Source of the DNA: Peptoniphilaceae bacterium
GTDB taxonomy: Bacteria > Bacillota > Clostridia > Tissierellales > Peptoniphilaceae
NCBI GenBank assembly: GCA_028726605.1
Contig: JAQYPV010000022.1
Span: 85,872-149,871 of the forward strand
Length of the DNA stretch: 64,000 nt
Direction of reading: 5' to 3'
Shown: in pieces, positions 15,958-24,027 of the stretch
Layout of the letters: each line of letters starts with the position of its first letter
How positions within the stretch are numbered: the stretch's first letter is position 1
The notes under the pieces: model-generated
What the model saw: the letters and a program-made list of their open reading frames with translations, nothing else
Databases searched by the model: none
Told to the model about the DNA's origin: nothing
Made by a program: the position numbers and the translations under genes

Positions 15958-17235
15958 CTATTCTCCAATCATGATATTGATGATCTCTTCGTTCGTCTCT
16001 CTCATGCCTTCTTTTCCGAGACGACCGACGTTTTTGAGTGTTGCCTCAACGCCCTTCGTGACAATGCCATCTCCACCGTAAAACTGTTGACCCCGTATGT
16101 ACATGTTGTAGCCCAAAATACCCGCATCTACCGCCGCGGCGATCTTGGCCGCGCAAGACGCCTTCGCTCCATCGCACACAATGCCTGACACGATGGCCAG
16201 GGCGTTCACGACGGTGTGAATCACTTCCTCATATCCGCCGCCAGAAAGATACGCGATGCCGGCCCCCGCGCCAGCGCCGGCACTCACGGCGCCACAATAA
16301 GCCGAAAGCCGTCCAATGGGTGTCTTCTGATGAATGGCCGTGAGATTCGAGAGGGCAAGCGCCCGATACCGCTTGTCCGCGTCGACCTTTAATTCATCAG
16401 CGTAGACGAGAACCGGCACCGATGCCGTGATGCCTTGGTTACCGCTGCCGGAGTTGATGATGACGGGCAGTTCACACCCGTTCATGCGCGCATCCGACCC
16501 CGCCGCTGCCATGGCACGCGCCCGCGTGCGAACGTCGTCACCAGACATGTCGAACAAGACTGAACCGATGTTTGCCCCGTAGTTGCCCCGGAGGCCCTCC
16601 TGGGCAATCGCCCAGTTGTAATCCATTTGACGGTCGAGCACCTCGCGAATGTCGTCGATGTCCACAGTGTTGATGAAATCCCAAATGTCCTCCATATTCA
16701 AGAGGCTGCGGTCCGTGAGTCCTTCTTCCTCATCGCCAGCCACCGGAATATCTTTGAGGACCTGGCCGTTCTTTTCGATGTGCACGATGTTTGTGTGGTA
16801 CAACGCAATGCGCACCATGGCCGACGTATCGCCTTTGTAGAGGGTTATGATGATGTCAAACGTCACCCCATTGTCGATGTGTTCCACCTTGATCTCCGTA
16901 GATTCCAGGAAGACCTTGATGGCCTCTGTCTGTTCCGGCGAGACGTCAGCAATGACCTCTAACTTTCGAGTGGCATCGCCCGCGACGATGCCCGCCGCCG
17001 CAGCAGCCGGAATCCCCTTCAGGTGATCTGTGTTGGGCACGATGACCGACTTGACGTTTTTGATGATGCTGCCACTGGCCCCCACCACGACGCGGTCCGG
17101 AAGCTCACCCAGGACGTCTTTCGCCGTTGCCGCGGCATAGGCCAAGGCGATGGGTTCCGTACACCCCATCGCCGGCAGCAGTTCTTCTTTTAGAATTTGC
17201 ACACAGGCCTTGTATTTGCGATCTGTTTTCTCCAT
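15958..17235 (-). CDS. L-cysteine desulfidase / serine dehydratase alpha-like protein (UPF0597, CyuA/CdsB family)
   Basis: This 425-residue protein belongs to the UPF0597 family, whose studied members are iron-sulfur cysteine desulfidases that break cysteine into pyruvate, ammonia and sulfide. Family features seen are the conserved MGCTEPIALAYAAA near the N-terminus with a likely cluster Cys, the Gly-rich INSGSGNQGI, YCGAVSAGAGAGAGIAYL, and VCDGAKASCAAKIA near the C-terminus. The ATG at 17235 gives the usual family length; an upstream extension to 17286 would run into tldE. The ribosome binding site is weak, so coupling to tldE is possible. The distinction between cysteine and serine as substrate cannot be made from sequence. 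A remnant of an amino-acid or dicarboxylate symporter just downstream fits a former uptake-and-breakdown pair. Confidence 0.85.
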   Translation of the reverse strand: MEKTDRKYKACVQILKEELLPAMGCTEPIALAYAAATAKDVLGELPDRVVVGASGSIIKNVKSVIVPNTDHLKGIPAAAAAGIVAGDATRKLEVIADVSPEQTEAIKVFLESTEIKVEHIDNGVTFDIIITLYKGDTSAMVRIALYHTNIVHIEKNGQVLKDIPVAGDEEEGLTDRSLLNMEDIWDFINTVDIDDIREVLDRQMDYNWAIAQEGLRGNYGANIGSVLFDMSGDDVRTRARAMAAAGSDARMNGCELPVIINSGSGNQGITASVPVLVYADELKVDADKRYRALALSNLTAIHQKTPIGRLSAYCGAVSAGAGAGAGIAYLSGGGYEEVIHTVVNALAIVSGIVCDGAKASCAAKIAAAVDAGILGYNMYIRGQQFYGGDGIVTKGVEATLKNVGRLGKEGMRETNEEIINIMIGE

Positions 17236-17257
17236 GTCGATACTCTGTTCCGACGCG

Positions 17258-18571
17258 TCAGTTGCTGCCCGTGATGGTGACGCCATCCAAGATGACGGCC
17301 TTGGGCACCAGACTGTGTGCGCCTTCCTGCCGTTCCACGGTGAACTGCATCTTCGGAATCTGCGTGAAGAGGTTCTCCGAGATGGCCCCCGCCGTGATGA
17401 AGCGCGTCTTCCCGTCTTCGTGCTGCTTCGCCAGACGGAACTCGCCGCCGAAGTCGCCCGTGGTAAAATCCGCCTGGAACGACGAGAACTTCAAAATCTC
17501 GATCCGCGGCTCCGCTTCGAGATCTGCCCATGCGACGGTCCCCGGCTCCACCACGTAGGTCCTCACACCGCCCGTGATGGGCACGCCCAGATAGTGGCCA
17601 TATTGGGCGTCGGCGTTGATGGCCTTGACGACGCCGTGGTCGATGAGGCGGTAGGGCTTCAGCAAGACGCCCTCGCCGTCAATGGGACGCGCCTCAGGGC
17701 TGTGCGCGAGATCCGGCACCATGTCGATGGTGACGGGGTTCTTCGCCTCGCCCTCCACGATGGGTTCTCCCAACTGGGCGCGCGTGGCATGCAAAAAGAC
17801 GGGCTTTGCCGCAGCGAGATTCAGGTAGACGTCGAAGAACTGTTCCACCGCATCCCCCGTAATGAGCACGCGCGCATTTTCCTGCGCCCTGGCCGGCTCG
17901 GCCACGGCGCGGCCCGCAGTCTCTTCCAGCTGTGCGTCCACGATTTCCGCGATGCGCCCCACGTCGAGCGAGGCCAGTTTGTAGATGGTGAAGACTTCCA
18001 CGCTCTCCGTCTGCCCCTCGGCGTCCGTCACCAGTTCAAATTCCACAGTGTTGTGCGGATACGTCACATCGACGCCCTTGGACGTGAGGACCTGGGTCTC
18101 CTTCTCCTCCACGAAGAGTTCGACGGAGTTCACCTGAGCGACCGGATTTTCCCGATGGAAAAACGCATCCATCAGCTGAGGGAATCGGGAAACGAGCTGA
18201 TCTCGAAGGGATTTCTCCGCCGGGCCTCGTCCCGCAGGGACTACTTCTCCTGCGTTTTCGGGCAGCGGGTAATAGCGATTCTCCACGAGTTGCGCCTGAG
18301 CCAGGCCGTCCTCGATTTGACGGGTGATCTCCTCCGTAGAATCCAGCGGCGAGAGGTTGATTTGGGCGTGACCGCGCAAGGACTCGCCCTCTTTTTCAAA
18401 GTCGACGTAGACGGTGACGATGAAGTCCGTCGTCTCAGCCGCGCGGTTCATGTCCAATTGATCGCGCACAAAGAAGAGTTCGTTCGTACGCTGCGTCTCA
18501 CGACGCACGACCCAGTCGCTGGCCGCAGATTGTTTTAACGCTTCGATGATCTGTGTCTGAATCTCTTGCAT
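17258..18571 (-). CDS. TldE/PmbA-type metallopeptidase-family protein
   Basis: This 437-residue protein follows tldD with a one-base stop-start overlap (TGATG) and has an AGGGAGG site. Its C-terminal half matches the PmbA/TldE fold: the glycine-rich ITGGVRTYVVEPG, FTTGDFGGEF and a closing TVERQEGAHSLVPKAVILDG. No HExxxH is present, as expected for the non-catalytic TldE partner that forms a heterodimer with TldD to process unfolded or modified peptides. The N-terminal half is diverged, so it may be a distinct subfamily. The target peptide is unknown and no small substrate gene was seen nearby. Confidence 0.85.
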   Translation of the reverse strand: MQEIQTQIIEALKQSAASDWVVRRETQRTNELFFVRDQLDMNRAAETTDFIVTVYVDFEKEGESLRGHAQINLSPLDSTEEITRQIEDGLAQAQLVENRYYPLPENAGEVVPAGRGPAEKSLRDQLVSRFPQLMDAFFHRENPVAQVNSVELFVEEKETQVLTSKGVDVTYPHNTVEFELVTDAEGQTESVEVFTIYKLASLDVGRIAEIVDAQLEETAGRAVAEPARAQENARVLITGDAVEQFFDVYLNLAAAKPVFLHATRAQLGEPIVEGEAKNPVTIDMVPDLAHSPEARPIDGEGVLLKPYRLIDHGVVKAINADAQYGHYLGVPITGGVRTYVVEPGTVAWADLEAEPRIEILKFSSFQADFTTGDFGGEFRLAKQHEDGKTRFITAGAISENLFTQIPKMQFTVERQEGAHSLVPKAVILDGVTITGSN

Positions 18572-19986
18572 CAGGAAAGCCTCCCTTTCGCGCGAACATA
18601 TGAGCCGCCGGTCGACGTCTTCACCCATTCCTTCCATCCTTTGCCGCAATATCCGGAACCGGACAACACGAGGTCGGGCGAGGCGGCGGTGATGGACTGA
18701 AGCAGATCGGGGACGTATCCGGTGAGGTAGACCGGAGCAAATACCTTGCCTGTGAGCTTTCCGTTCCGGATTTCGCGGGCGTGAGACGCCACACACTGGA
18801 TGCCCCAGTTTTTGGGATCTTCCATGCCGGAGTTGAAACTCTCCAGGAGATAGCCGTGTTCGATGTCGGCCATCAAGTCTTCCAGGGATGTCTCTCCCGC
18901 TTCAAAGAAGGTGTTGGTCATGCGAGTGTAGGCCTTACGCTTGTACGATTCGCGCTTGCCGTTGCCCGTCGCCGGCACGCCCAAGTACAGTGCCGAGAGT
19001 GCGTCTGCCATCCCCTGGCGGAAGATGCCGTCGTCGATGATGAGCGTGTCGCCGGCGAGAGTCCCTTCGTCGTCGAAGGCATACGAGGAGACCTCGTCAT
19101 AGGCGGCAGCGCCGTCGTGCATGCGCACGGCATCCGACGCCACGCGTTTGTTGAGGTACTCCGCCCCCTTGGCGCGATGCTTCACGAACATGTCCATCTC
19201 CGTGCCGTGGCCGAAGGCCTCGTGGGCGATGAGTCCCGTGAAGTCGGGATCCGAGATGATGTCGTACTCGCCGGGCGTCATGCGTTCGGCGTCGAGGAGA
19301 TCCCGGGCCGTGGTGCAGGCTTTCTCTGCCATTTGGGGCAGCGCGTCGAGAATCTCCAAGCCCTGGACGCCGGAGCGCGCCGCGTAGCCGCTGCGAATGA
19401 CGGCATCGCGATGCGCCATGGCCATGGCGAGCGTGATGCCGTACTGATAGGTCTGGGTGAGGTCGCGTGCCGGTGAGAGGAACATCTTGTTGACCTCGGT
19501 CTGTTGCGTGCTCAGCGCGAGGTTGGCGAGCTCCGGATGGTTCTCTTTGACCGACCGGTGGATGTCCACCATGCGGCGCAGTGCTTCCTCCGGTGTCACC
19601 GTCTCCTCTTGTGGGGTCTCAGCGACAAACGTCAAGGTCTTCGGCTCGTCAGAAAGAACTCCCGGATAGGGCAGCGGGTCTGCCGTTTCCAAAAGCGTGC
19701 GACGCAGCGCCACGAGGGCGTCGACGCGTTTCACGACCGCATCCACATCCAAGGTGTTAAATGAATACTCGGTAAAGCCCACGTCCGTCTGCACGCGCAC
19801 GACGAAGCCGCGCTCGCGATCCGGAGAGGGCAAAATCGCCATGTCGCTGTCCAAGACATTCACTTGCACGCCGTCCACATCGGTGGCCAAAAGCGAGGCG
19901 TAGGGATAGCGCTCGGCCAGGCGATCGACGATCTCTCTCAACTGGGGTTTCACCTCTTGTAAAAACTCTGAGGGCGTCAATGGCAT
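18571..19986 (-). CDS. tldD: TldD-type metalloprotease
   Basis: TldD is the zinc-bearing half of the TldD/TldE protease. The 471-residue protein carries the metal motif HEAFGHGTEMD (HExxxH, around residues 245-255) and the C-terminal signature of the family ending GYCGKGWKEWVKTSTGGSYV. First gene of a three-gene unit with tldE and the desulfidase-like gene, with a good promoter and a GGAGG site before the ATG. TldD/TldE systems mature modified peptides in some bacteria and act as general peptide proteases in others; nothing here points to a specific substrate. Confidence 0.92.
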   Translation of the reverse strand: MPLTPSEFLQEVKPQLREIVDRLAERYPYASLLATDVDGVQVNVLDSDMAILPSPDRERGFVVRVQTDVGFTEYSFNTLDVDAVVKRVDALVALRRTLLETADPLPYPGVLSDEPKTLTFVAETPQEETVTPEEALRRMVDIHRSVKENHPELANLALSTQQTEVNKMFLSPARDLTQTYQYGITLAMAMAHRDAVIRSGYAARSGVQGLEILDALPQMAEKACTTARDLLDAERMTPGEYDIISDPDFTGLIAHEAFGHGTEMDMFVKHRAKGAEYLNKRVASDAVRMHDGAAAYDEVSSYAFDDEGTLAGDTLIIDDGIFRQGMADALSALYLGVPATGNGKRESYKRKAYTRMTNTFFEAGETSLEDLMADIEHGYLLESFNSGMEDPKNWGIQCVASHAREIRNGKLTGKVFAPVYLTGYVPDLLQSITAASPDLVLSGSGYCGKGWKEWVKTSTGGSYVRAKGRLS

Positions 19987-20064
19987 GTTCTACCTCCTTC
20001 TGTCCAGCCGGCGCTCGAACTCCACGCTTTTTCGACGAAGCAGAGCGCACGGTCAGTTTCCACT

Positions 20065-20093
20065 ATTATAAAACACCCCAAAGGTCTGAGTAA
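20065..20093 (-). promoter_or_regulatory. Promoter of the tldD unit
   Basis: On the minus strand TATAAT (20070-20065) is an exact -10, with a weak TTACTC (20093-20088) at 17-base spacing as the possible -35. It lies within 10 bases of the trhP stop, so tldD has its own start of transcription even if there is also read-through. Confidence 0.65.
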
Positions 20094-20100
20094 TCTTTTC

Positions 20101-21345
20101 TTATGGCTCAACGGCCCCCTTCTTCCGCCGAAGCATGTCCCCCACCGCAACGGCGTCGCTCACGTCCAACGTGACGACGTCGCCGGCGCGATTCGCCACG
20201 CGAAGGCTCTGACCGTCGCAGTCCTCGATGCGAGATAGCGTGAGCAGGAGCGGTTCACGCCGCGCTCGCAGCACCTCCACCTCGTCGCCCACTTGAAAGC
20301 GATTGCGCACTTCCACCGCCATGGTGTGACTCTTTTCGTCCACGCCGCGCACCACTCCGATGAAGTCGTAATCCTGAACGTAACTCGTGGAGGCGTAGTT
20401 CTGTCCGTCCCGACCCGGGTTTCCGAAGGCAAAGCCCGTCGTAAAGGGGCGATGGCTGGTCTTTAAGAGTTCCCCCATGAGCGTCTGGATGAGAACCTCG
20501 TCCCACGCGCCCCGGGCGATGGCGTCCAGCGCCCGACGGTAGGCGTTCACCACGGTCCCCACGTAGTAGGAGGACTTAACGCGTCCCTCGATCTTGAGAC
20601 TTGTGATTCCGGCGGCAAGCACCTCCGGCAAGTGCGGCAAGAGGCAGAGATCCTTCGAGTTCATGATGAAGGTCTTTCCGTCTTCCTCAAAGACGGGATA
20701 CACTTCCCCCGGTCGCTTTTCCTCCACCAGGCCGTAGCGCCAGCGACACGCCTGCGCGCAGTCGCCGCGGTTGGCGTCTCGCCCCGTCATGTAGTTGGAC
20801 AGAAGGCACCTGCCGGAAATGGACATGCACATGGCGCCGTGGACGAAAGCCTCTAATTCCACAGAATCACCCACCTCCCCCTTGAGCGCGCGGATTTCTT
20901 CCAAAGACAGCTCGCGCGCGAGGACGATGCGTCTCGCGCCCAAGTTGGCCCAAAAGGCGACCGTCTTGGCGTTCGTCACACTCGCCTGGGTGGAAATGTG
21001 TAAGGGAAGGTGCGTGTGCGTCTGGATCTCCATGAAGATGCCGGGGTCCGAGACGATGACGCCGTCGACCTTCATCTCCTCCAGCGCGTGCACATAGGGC
21101 AAAAGTCCGTCAAAGTCGGCATCGTGCGGGACGATGTTCATGGTGACGTAGAGTCTGGCGCCTTCGGTGTGACAGAGGCGCACGGCTGAATCCAGTTCCT
21201 CCAAGGTGAAATTCTTGGAGGCCTTTCTGAGGCCAAACTCTCGTCCGGACACATAACAAGCGTCCGCCCCGAAGTGCAGGGCGGACGTCAGTTTTTCCAT
21301 ATCGCCGGCCGGAGCCAGCAGTTCGATCGAGTTATTGGAGGACAT
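20101..21345 (-). CDS. trhP: U32 family protein, probable tRNA 5-hydroxyuridine modification protein TrhP
   Basis: The 414-residue protein is a complete U32 family member. It has ELLAPAGDMEKLTSALHFGADACYVSG at the N-terminus, the diagnostic central block ELEAFVHGAMCMSISGRCLLS, cysteines in DCAQACRWRY, and LKIEGRVKSSYYVG with a C-terminal beta-barrel extension. U32 proteins of this type are required for prephenate-dependent 5-hydroxylation of uridine 34 in tRNAs, probably using an iron-sulfur cluster; older names call them collagenases. The start overlaps the RNase J gene by 14 bases. Firmicutes often have two such proteins; only one is in this window, so the exact subgroup (TrhP1 or TrhP2) is open. 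Confidence 0.88.
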   Translation of the reverse strand: MSSNNSIELLAPAGDMEKLTSALHFGADACYVSGREFGLRKASKNFTLEELDSAVRLCHTEGARLYVTMNIVPHDADFDGLLPYVHALEEMKVDGVIVSDPGIFMEIQTHTHLPLHISTQASVTNAKTVAFWANLGARRIVLARELSLEEIRALKGEVGDSVELEAFVHGAMCMSISGRCLLSNYMTGRDANRGDCAQACRWRYGLVEEKRPGEVYPVFEEDGKTFIMNSKDLCLLPHLPEVLAAGITSLKIEGRVKSSYYVGTVVNAYRRALDAIARGAWDEVLIQTLMGELLKTSHRPFTTGFAFGNPGRDGQNYASTSYVQDYDFIGVVRGVDEKSHTMAVEVRNRFQVGDEVEVLRARREPLLLTLSRIEDCDGQSLRVANRAGDVVTLDVSDAVAVGDMLRRKKGAVEP

Positions 21346-23017
21346 ACTTGCCTTCCGTCTCCATGATGATGGTGAGGATCATGGGATTGCGCTGCATCTG
21401 CTTGTAGACGTAGCTCTTCACTTCTTCGCGAATGCGAGACTTCAAAAAGGCCCAATCCGTGATGTTGCGGCGCTCGGCGTCCTTGAAAATCTGGACCACG
21501 ATCTTCTTGATCTCCTCGATGACGTCGATGTTGTCCTTCATGTAGATGAACCCGCGGGAGATGACTTCAGGCCCGGCCACCACGCGGCGGGACTTCTTGT
21601 CAATCGTCACGACCAGCGCGATCATGCCGTCATCGGCCAGGCGCTTGCGGTCGTTCAACACGACGGATCCCACGTCGCCGATGCCGAGGCCGTCGATCAG
21701 AATCTGACCCGCCTGCACCTTCTCGCCGGTGTTGACGCTCACCTTTTTGCCGCGGCGCTCGAACTCGAAGACCATTCCGTTCTCCCCCATGAGGATGTGA
21801 TCGTCCGGAATCCCCAAATCCTCGGCGATCTTCTTGTGCGTGATCATCATGCGCGGTTCGCCGTGCGCCGGAATGAAGTACTCCTCTTTCACCAGCGAGT
21901 GCATGAGTTTGAGTTCCTCCTGACAGGCGTGACCCGACACGTGGACGTTCATGAGAGACGAGTAAATCACCTTGCATCCGCGCGCCATCAGGTGGTTGAT
22001 CATGTCGCCGATGGACTTCTCATTGCCGGGGATCATGGACGCCGACAGGATGATGGTGTCGTTATCGCCCACTTCGATCTGGCGATGCGAGCCGTTCGCC
22101 ATGCGCGACAGCGCGCTCATGGGTTCACCCTGAGAGCCGGTGATCAGGAGGCAGACCTGATCGTCCTTCAAATTCTGCACGTCCTTGATGTCCACAATGG
22201 TGTTCTTCTTCACGCGCAGATACCCCAGCTCGCTCGCCACGGCGACGTTGTTGAGCATGGAGCGCCCCGACAGGGCCACTTTGCGATGGTTGGCCTCTGC
22301 CGCTTCGATGATCTGCTGGACGCGGTGGAGATTCGAAGCGAACGTCGCCACGATCAAGCGCCCCGTCGTGTTGGCGAAGATCCTCTTGAACGTGTCGCCC
22401 ACGCTCCTCTCGCTCATGGTGTAGCCCGGACGCTCCACGTTGGTGGAGTCGCTGTAGAGCGCCAAGACGCCCTCTTCGCCCAATTCGGCCAGGCGATGCA
22501 AGTCCGTCTGCTCGTGATCGATGGGCGTGAAGTCGAACTTGAAGTCGCCGGTGAAAAGCACCGTCCCCACTGGATTGTGCACGGCGATGGCACAGGCATC
22601 CGGAATGCTGTGGGCCACGCGGATGAACTCGCAGTCCAGCTCCCCCAGGCGCAGCGTGTCGCCGGCCTTCACGTACTTGATGACTGACGGATTGATGCCG
22701 TGTTCCTTGAATTTATTCTCGAGCAACCCCCCCGTGAGGCGCGTGCAGTAGACATTCGTTTCGATTTTTTTCAGGACATACGGCACGGCGCCGTAGTGGT
22801 CCTCGTGACCGTGCGTCAGCAAGATGCCGCGCAATTTGTCCCGGTTCTTCTCCAGATAGGAAATGTCCGGGATGACGGAATCCACGCCCGGCATGTCTTC
22901 GTCCGGAAAGGTGAGACCGGCGTCGATGACGATCATGTCATTGCCGTATTCCACCACTGCCATGTTCTTTCCGATTTCACGAAGCCCTCCGAGCGGGATC
23001 ACCCGCAACTTCTTCAC
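21332..23017 (-). CDS. rnj: Ribonuclease J
   Basis: RNase J is a metallo-beta-lactamase-fold enzyme with 5' exonuclease and endonuclease activity in mRNA decay and rRNA maturation. The 561-residue protein has LTHGHEDHYGAVPYVLK (metal motif 2; Tyr where Ile is common), FTGDFKFD, the beta-CASP motifs including TGSQGEPMSAL and HVSGHA, and the C-terminal domain. I chose GTG at 23017, which gives the standard VKKLRVIPLGGLREIGKNM start and has a GAGGAG site; a TTG at 23041 is possible but less likely. Whether it is the J1 or J2 type cannot be decided here. Confidence 0.95.
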   Translation of the reverse strand: MKKLRVIPLGGLREIGKNMAVVEYGNDMIVIDAGLTFPDEDMPGVDSVIPDISYLEKNRDKLRGILLTHGHEDHYGAVPYVLKKIETNVYCTRLTGGLLENKFKEHGINPSVIKYVKAGDTLRLGELDCEFIRVAHSIPDACAIAVHNPVGTVLFTGDFKFDFTPIDHEQTDLHRLAELGEEGVLALYSDSTNVERPGYTMSERSVGDTFKRIFANTTGRLIVATFASNLHRVQQIIEAAEANHRKVALSGRSMLNNVAVASELGYLRVKKNTIVDIKDVQNLKDDQVCLLITGSQGEPMSALSRMANGSHRQIEVGDNDTIILSASMIPGNEKSIGDMINHLMARGCKVIYSSLMNVHVSGHACQEELKLMHSLVKEEYFIPAHGEPRMMITHKKIAEDLGIPDDHILMGENGMVFEFERRGKKVSVNTGEKVQAGQILIDGLGIGDVGSVVLNDRKRLADDGMIALVVTIDKKSRRVVAGPEVISRGFIYMKDNIDVIEEIKKIVVQIFKDAERRNITDWAFLKSRIREEVKSYVYKQMQRNPMILTIIMETEGKYVLQ

Positions 23018-23031
23018 ACTGCTCTTTCTCC

Positions 23032-23289
23032 TCAATCGCAACCTCTCTTTCCCTGTTCCTCTCGGTCCGAGAGCAGTTCATCGTAGATGCGCATCACTTC
23101 GGCCTGTTCCCCATCGCTTTCAAGGGGGAAGAAGAGCACTTCCTCTCCCTTTTCTTCATAACGCAGGAAAAACTCCGCATCGTCGTCCCGAACGAGACAG
23201 TAATTGGCTTCGTCGATGCCAAAAGAGGCGATCAAGTCCAGCGCCACGTCTTCTGTCCCGTCGTTCAAATAGATCCGCTCATTGTTCAT
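23032..23289 (-). CDS. DUF1292 family protein (YrzB-like)
   Basis: A small acidic protein of 85 residues that matches the DUF1292 family: IYLNDGTEDVALDLIASFGIDEANYCLV and a C-terminal EEVLFFPLE segment. No biochemical role is known for the family. It lies in its conserved place directly after ruvX in the ireB-ruvX-DUF1292 trio found beside alaS in Firmicutes. The ATG at 23289 lies inside the 3' end of ruvX (11-base overlap), implying translational coupling. Confidence 0.88.
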   Translation of the reverse strand: MNNERIYLNDGTEDVALDLIASFGIDEANYCLVRDDDAEFFLRYEEKGEEVLFFPLESDGEQAEVMRIYDELLSDREEQGKRGCD

Positions 23290-23704
23290 GCTTTCTCCCG
23301 TTCCGATCCAGCCATGCCTGTAAAATAAATGTTGCCGCAATGGCGTCAACATGTGCCTTTCGATTTTCGCGACGCACGCCAGTCTGTTTCAATACTTCAG
23401 TCGCCTGCCGCGTCGTCAGTCGTTCGTCCTGATAGAATACCCGTACCCCCCGGCGTACAAGCGCCGCGCCATAACTTTGTGCGCGGCGCGCCGAGTCGCT
23501 CAACGCGTTGTTCATGTGCCGGGGCAGACCGATCACCACTTCCGTGACGTCGTAGTCGCGGATGATCGCCTCTAACTGATCCACATCTCGTTCCTGTGTC
23601 GAATGTCGAATCGTCTCTTTCGCCTGTGCAATCAAATACGTCGGATCGCTCAATGCCACGCCGATCGTCTTGGACCCGACATCCAGGCCCATCGCCCGTG
23701 TCAT
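23279..23704 (-). CDS. ruvX: Pre-16S rRNA nuclease / Holliday junction resolvase-like protein
   Basis: The 141-residue protein is a YqgF/RuvX RNase H-fold enzyme, involved in trimming 16S rRNA precursor. The first catalytic Asp lies in MGLDVGSKTIGVALSDP; VIGLPRHMN, the YQDERLTTRQA motif with catalytic Glu, and VDAIAATFILQ with the final Asp are all present. It has an AGGAGG site and the conserved position between ireB and DUF1292. Confidence 0.94.
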   Translation of the reverse strand: MTRAMGLDVGSKTIGVALSDPTYLIAQAKETIRHSTQERDVDQLEAIIRDYDVTEVVIGLPRHMNNALSDSARRAQSYGAALVRRGVRVFYQDERLTTRQATEVLKQTGVRRENRKAHVDAIAATFILQAWLDRNGRKHEQ

Positions 23705-23722
23705 TTGGCCTCCTCTGAGAAA

Positions 23723-24019
23723 TTACTCTTCGTGCGCGTCCGCGTCTTCCGAAGCGACGCCAATCCCGTGTCCTTCCAAATAATAACGCAACAGCTCTTC
23801 CAACAGCTCGTCGCGGTCAATTTGACGAATGAGTTTGCGCGCGCCGCAGTAGCTCGTGATGTACGTCGGATCCCCGGACAAGATGTAGCCGATGATCTGA
23901 TTTTCCGGCTCATAACCCTTGTCCAAGAGCGCCTGATAGACGCCCTTTAAGATCTCCTGCATGTTGTGTTTATCGTCAATTGGGGTGAACAGCATCGTCT
24001 CACTGAAATCCTTCGACAT
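23723..24019 (-). CDS. ireB: IreB family regulatory phosphoprotein (UPF0297)
   Basis: The 98-residue protein aligns through the whole UPF0297/IreB family: KGVYQALLDKGYEPENQIIG, YILSGDPTYITSYCGARKL and RDELLEELLRYYLE. In Enterococcus, IreB is phosphorylated near its N-terminus by the PASTA kinase IreK and is a negative regulator of cephalosporin resistance. Here the N-terminal tail keeps threonines at positions 8 and 12. The PASTA kinase and phosphatase are encoded at 2902-5599, so the signalling route is plausible. The ATG at 24019 has an AGGAGGG site and follows alaS by eight bases. Confidence 0.93.
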   Translation of the reverse strand: MSKDFSETMLFTPIDDKHNMQEILKGVYQALLDKGYEPENQIIGYILSGDPTYITSYCGARKLIRQIDRDELLEELLRYYLEGHGIGVASEDADAHEE

Positions 24020-24027
24020 ACGCCCTC

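Noticed and set aside
15841..16188. A plus-strand frame after rqcH that looked like a small gene
   Set aside because: It is antisense to the symporter remnant and the desulfidase-like gene, whose frames carry clear family sequence.
17236..17286. Longer N-terminus for the desulfidase-like protein
   Set aside because: It would overlap the tldE end with low-complexity residues absent from the family; the ATG at 17235 gives the usual length.
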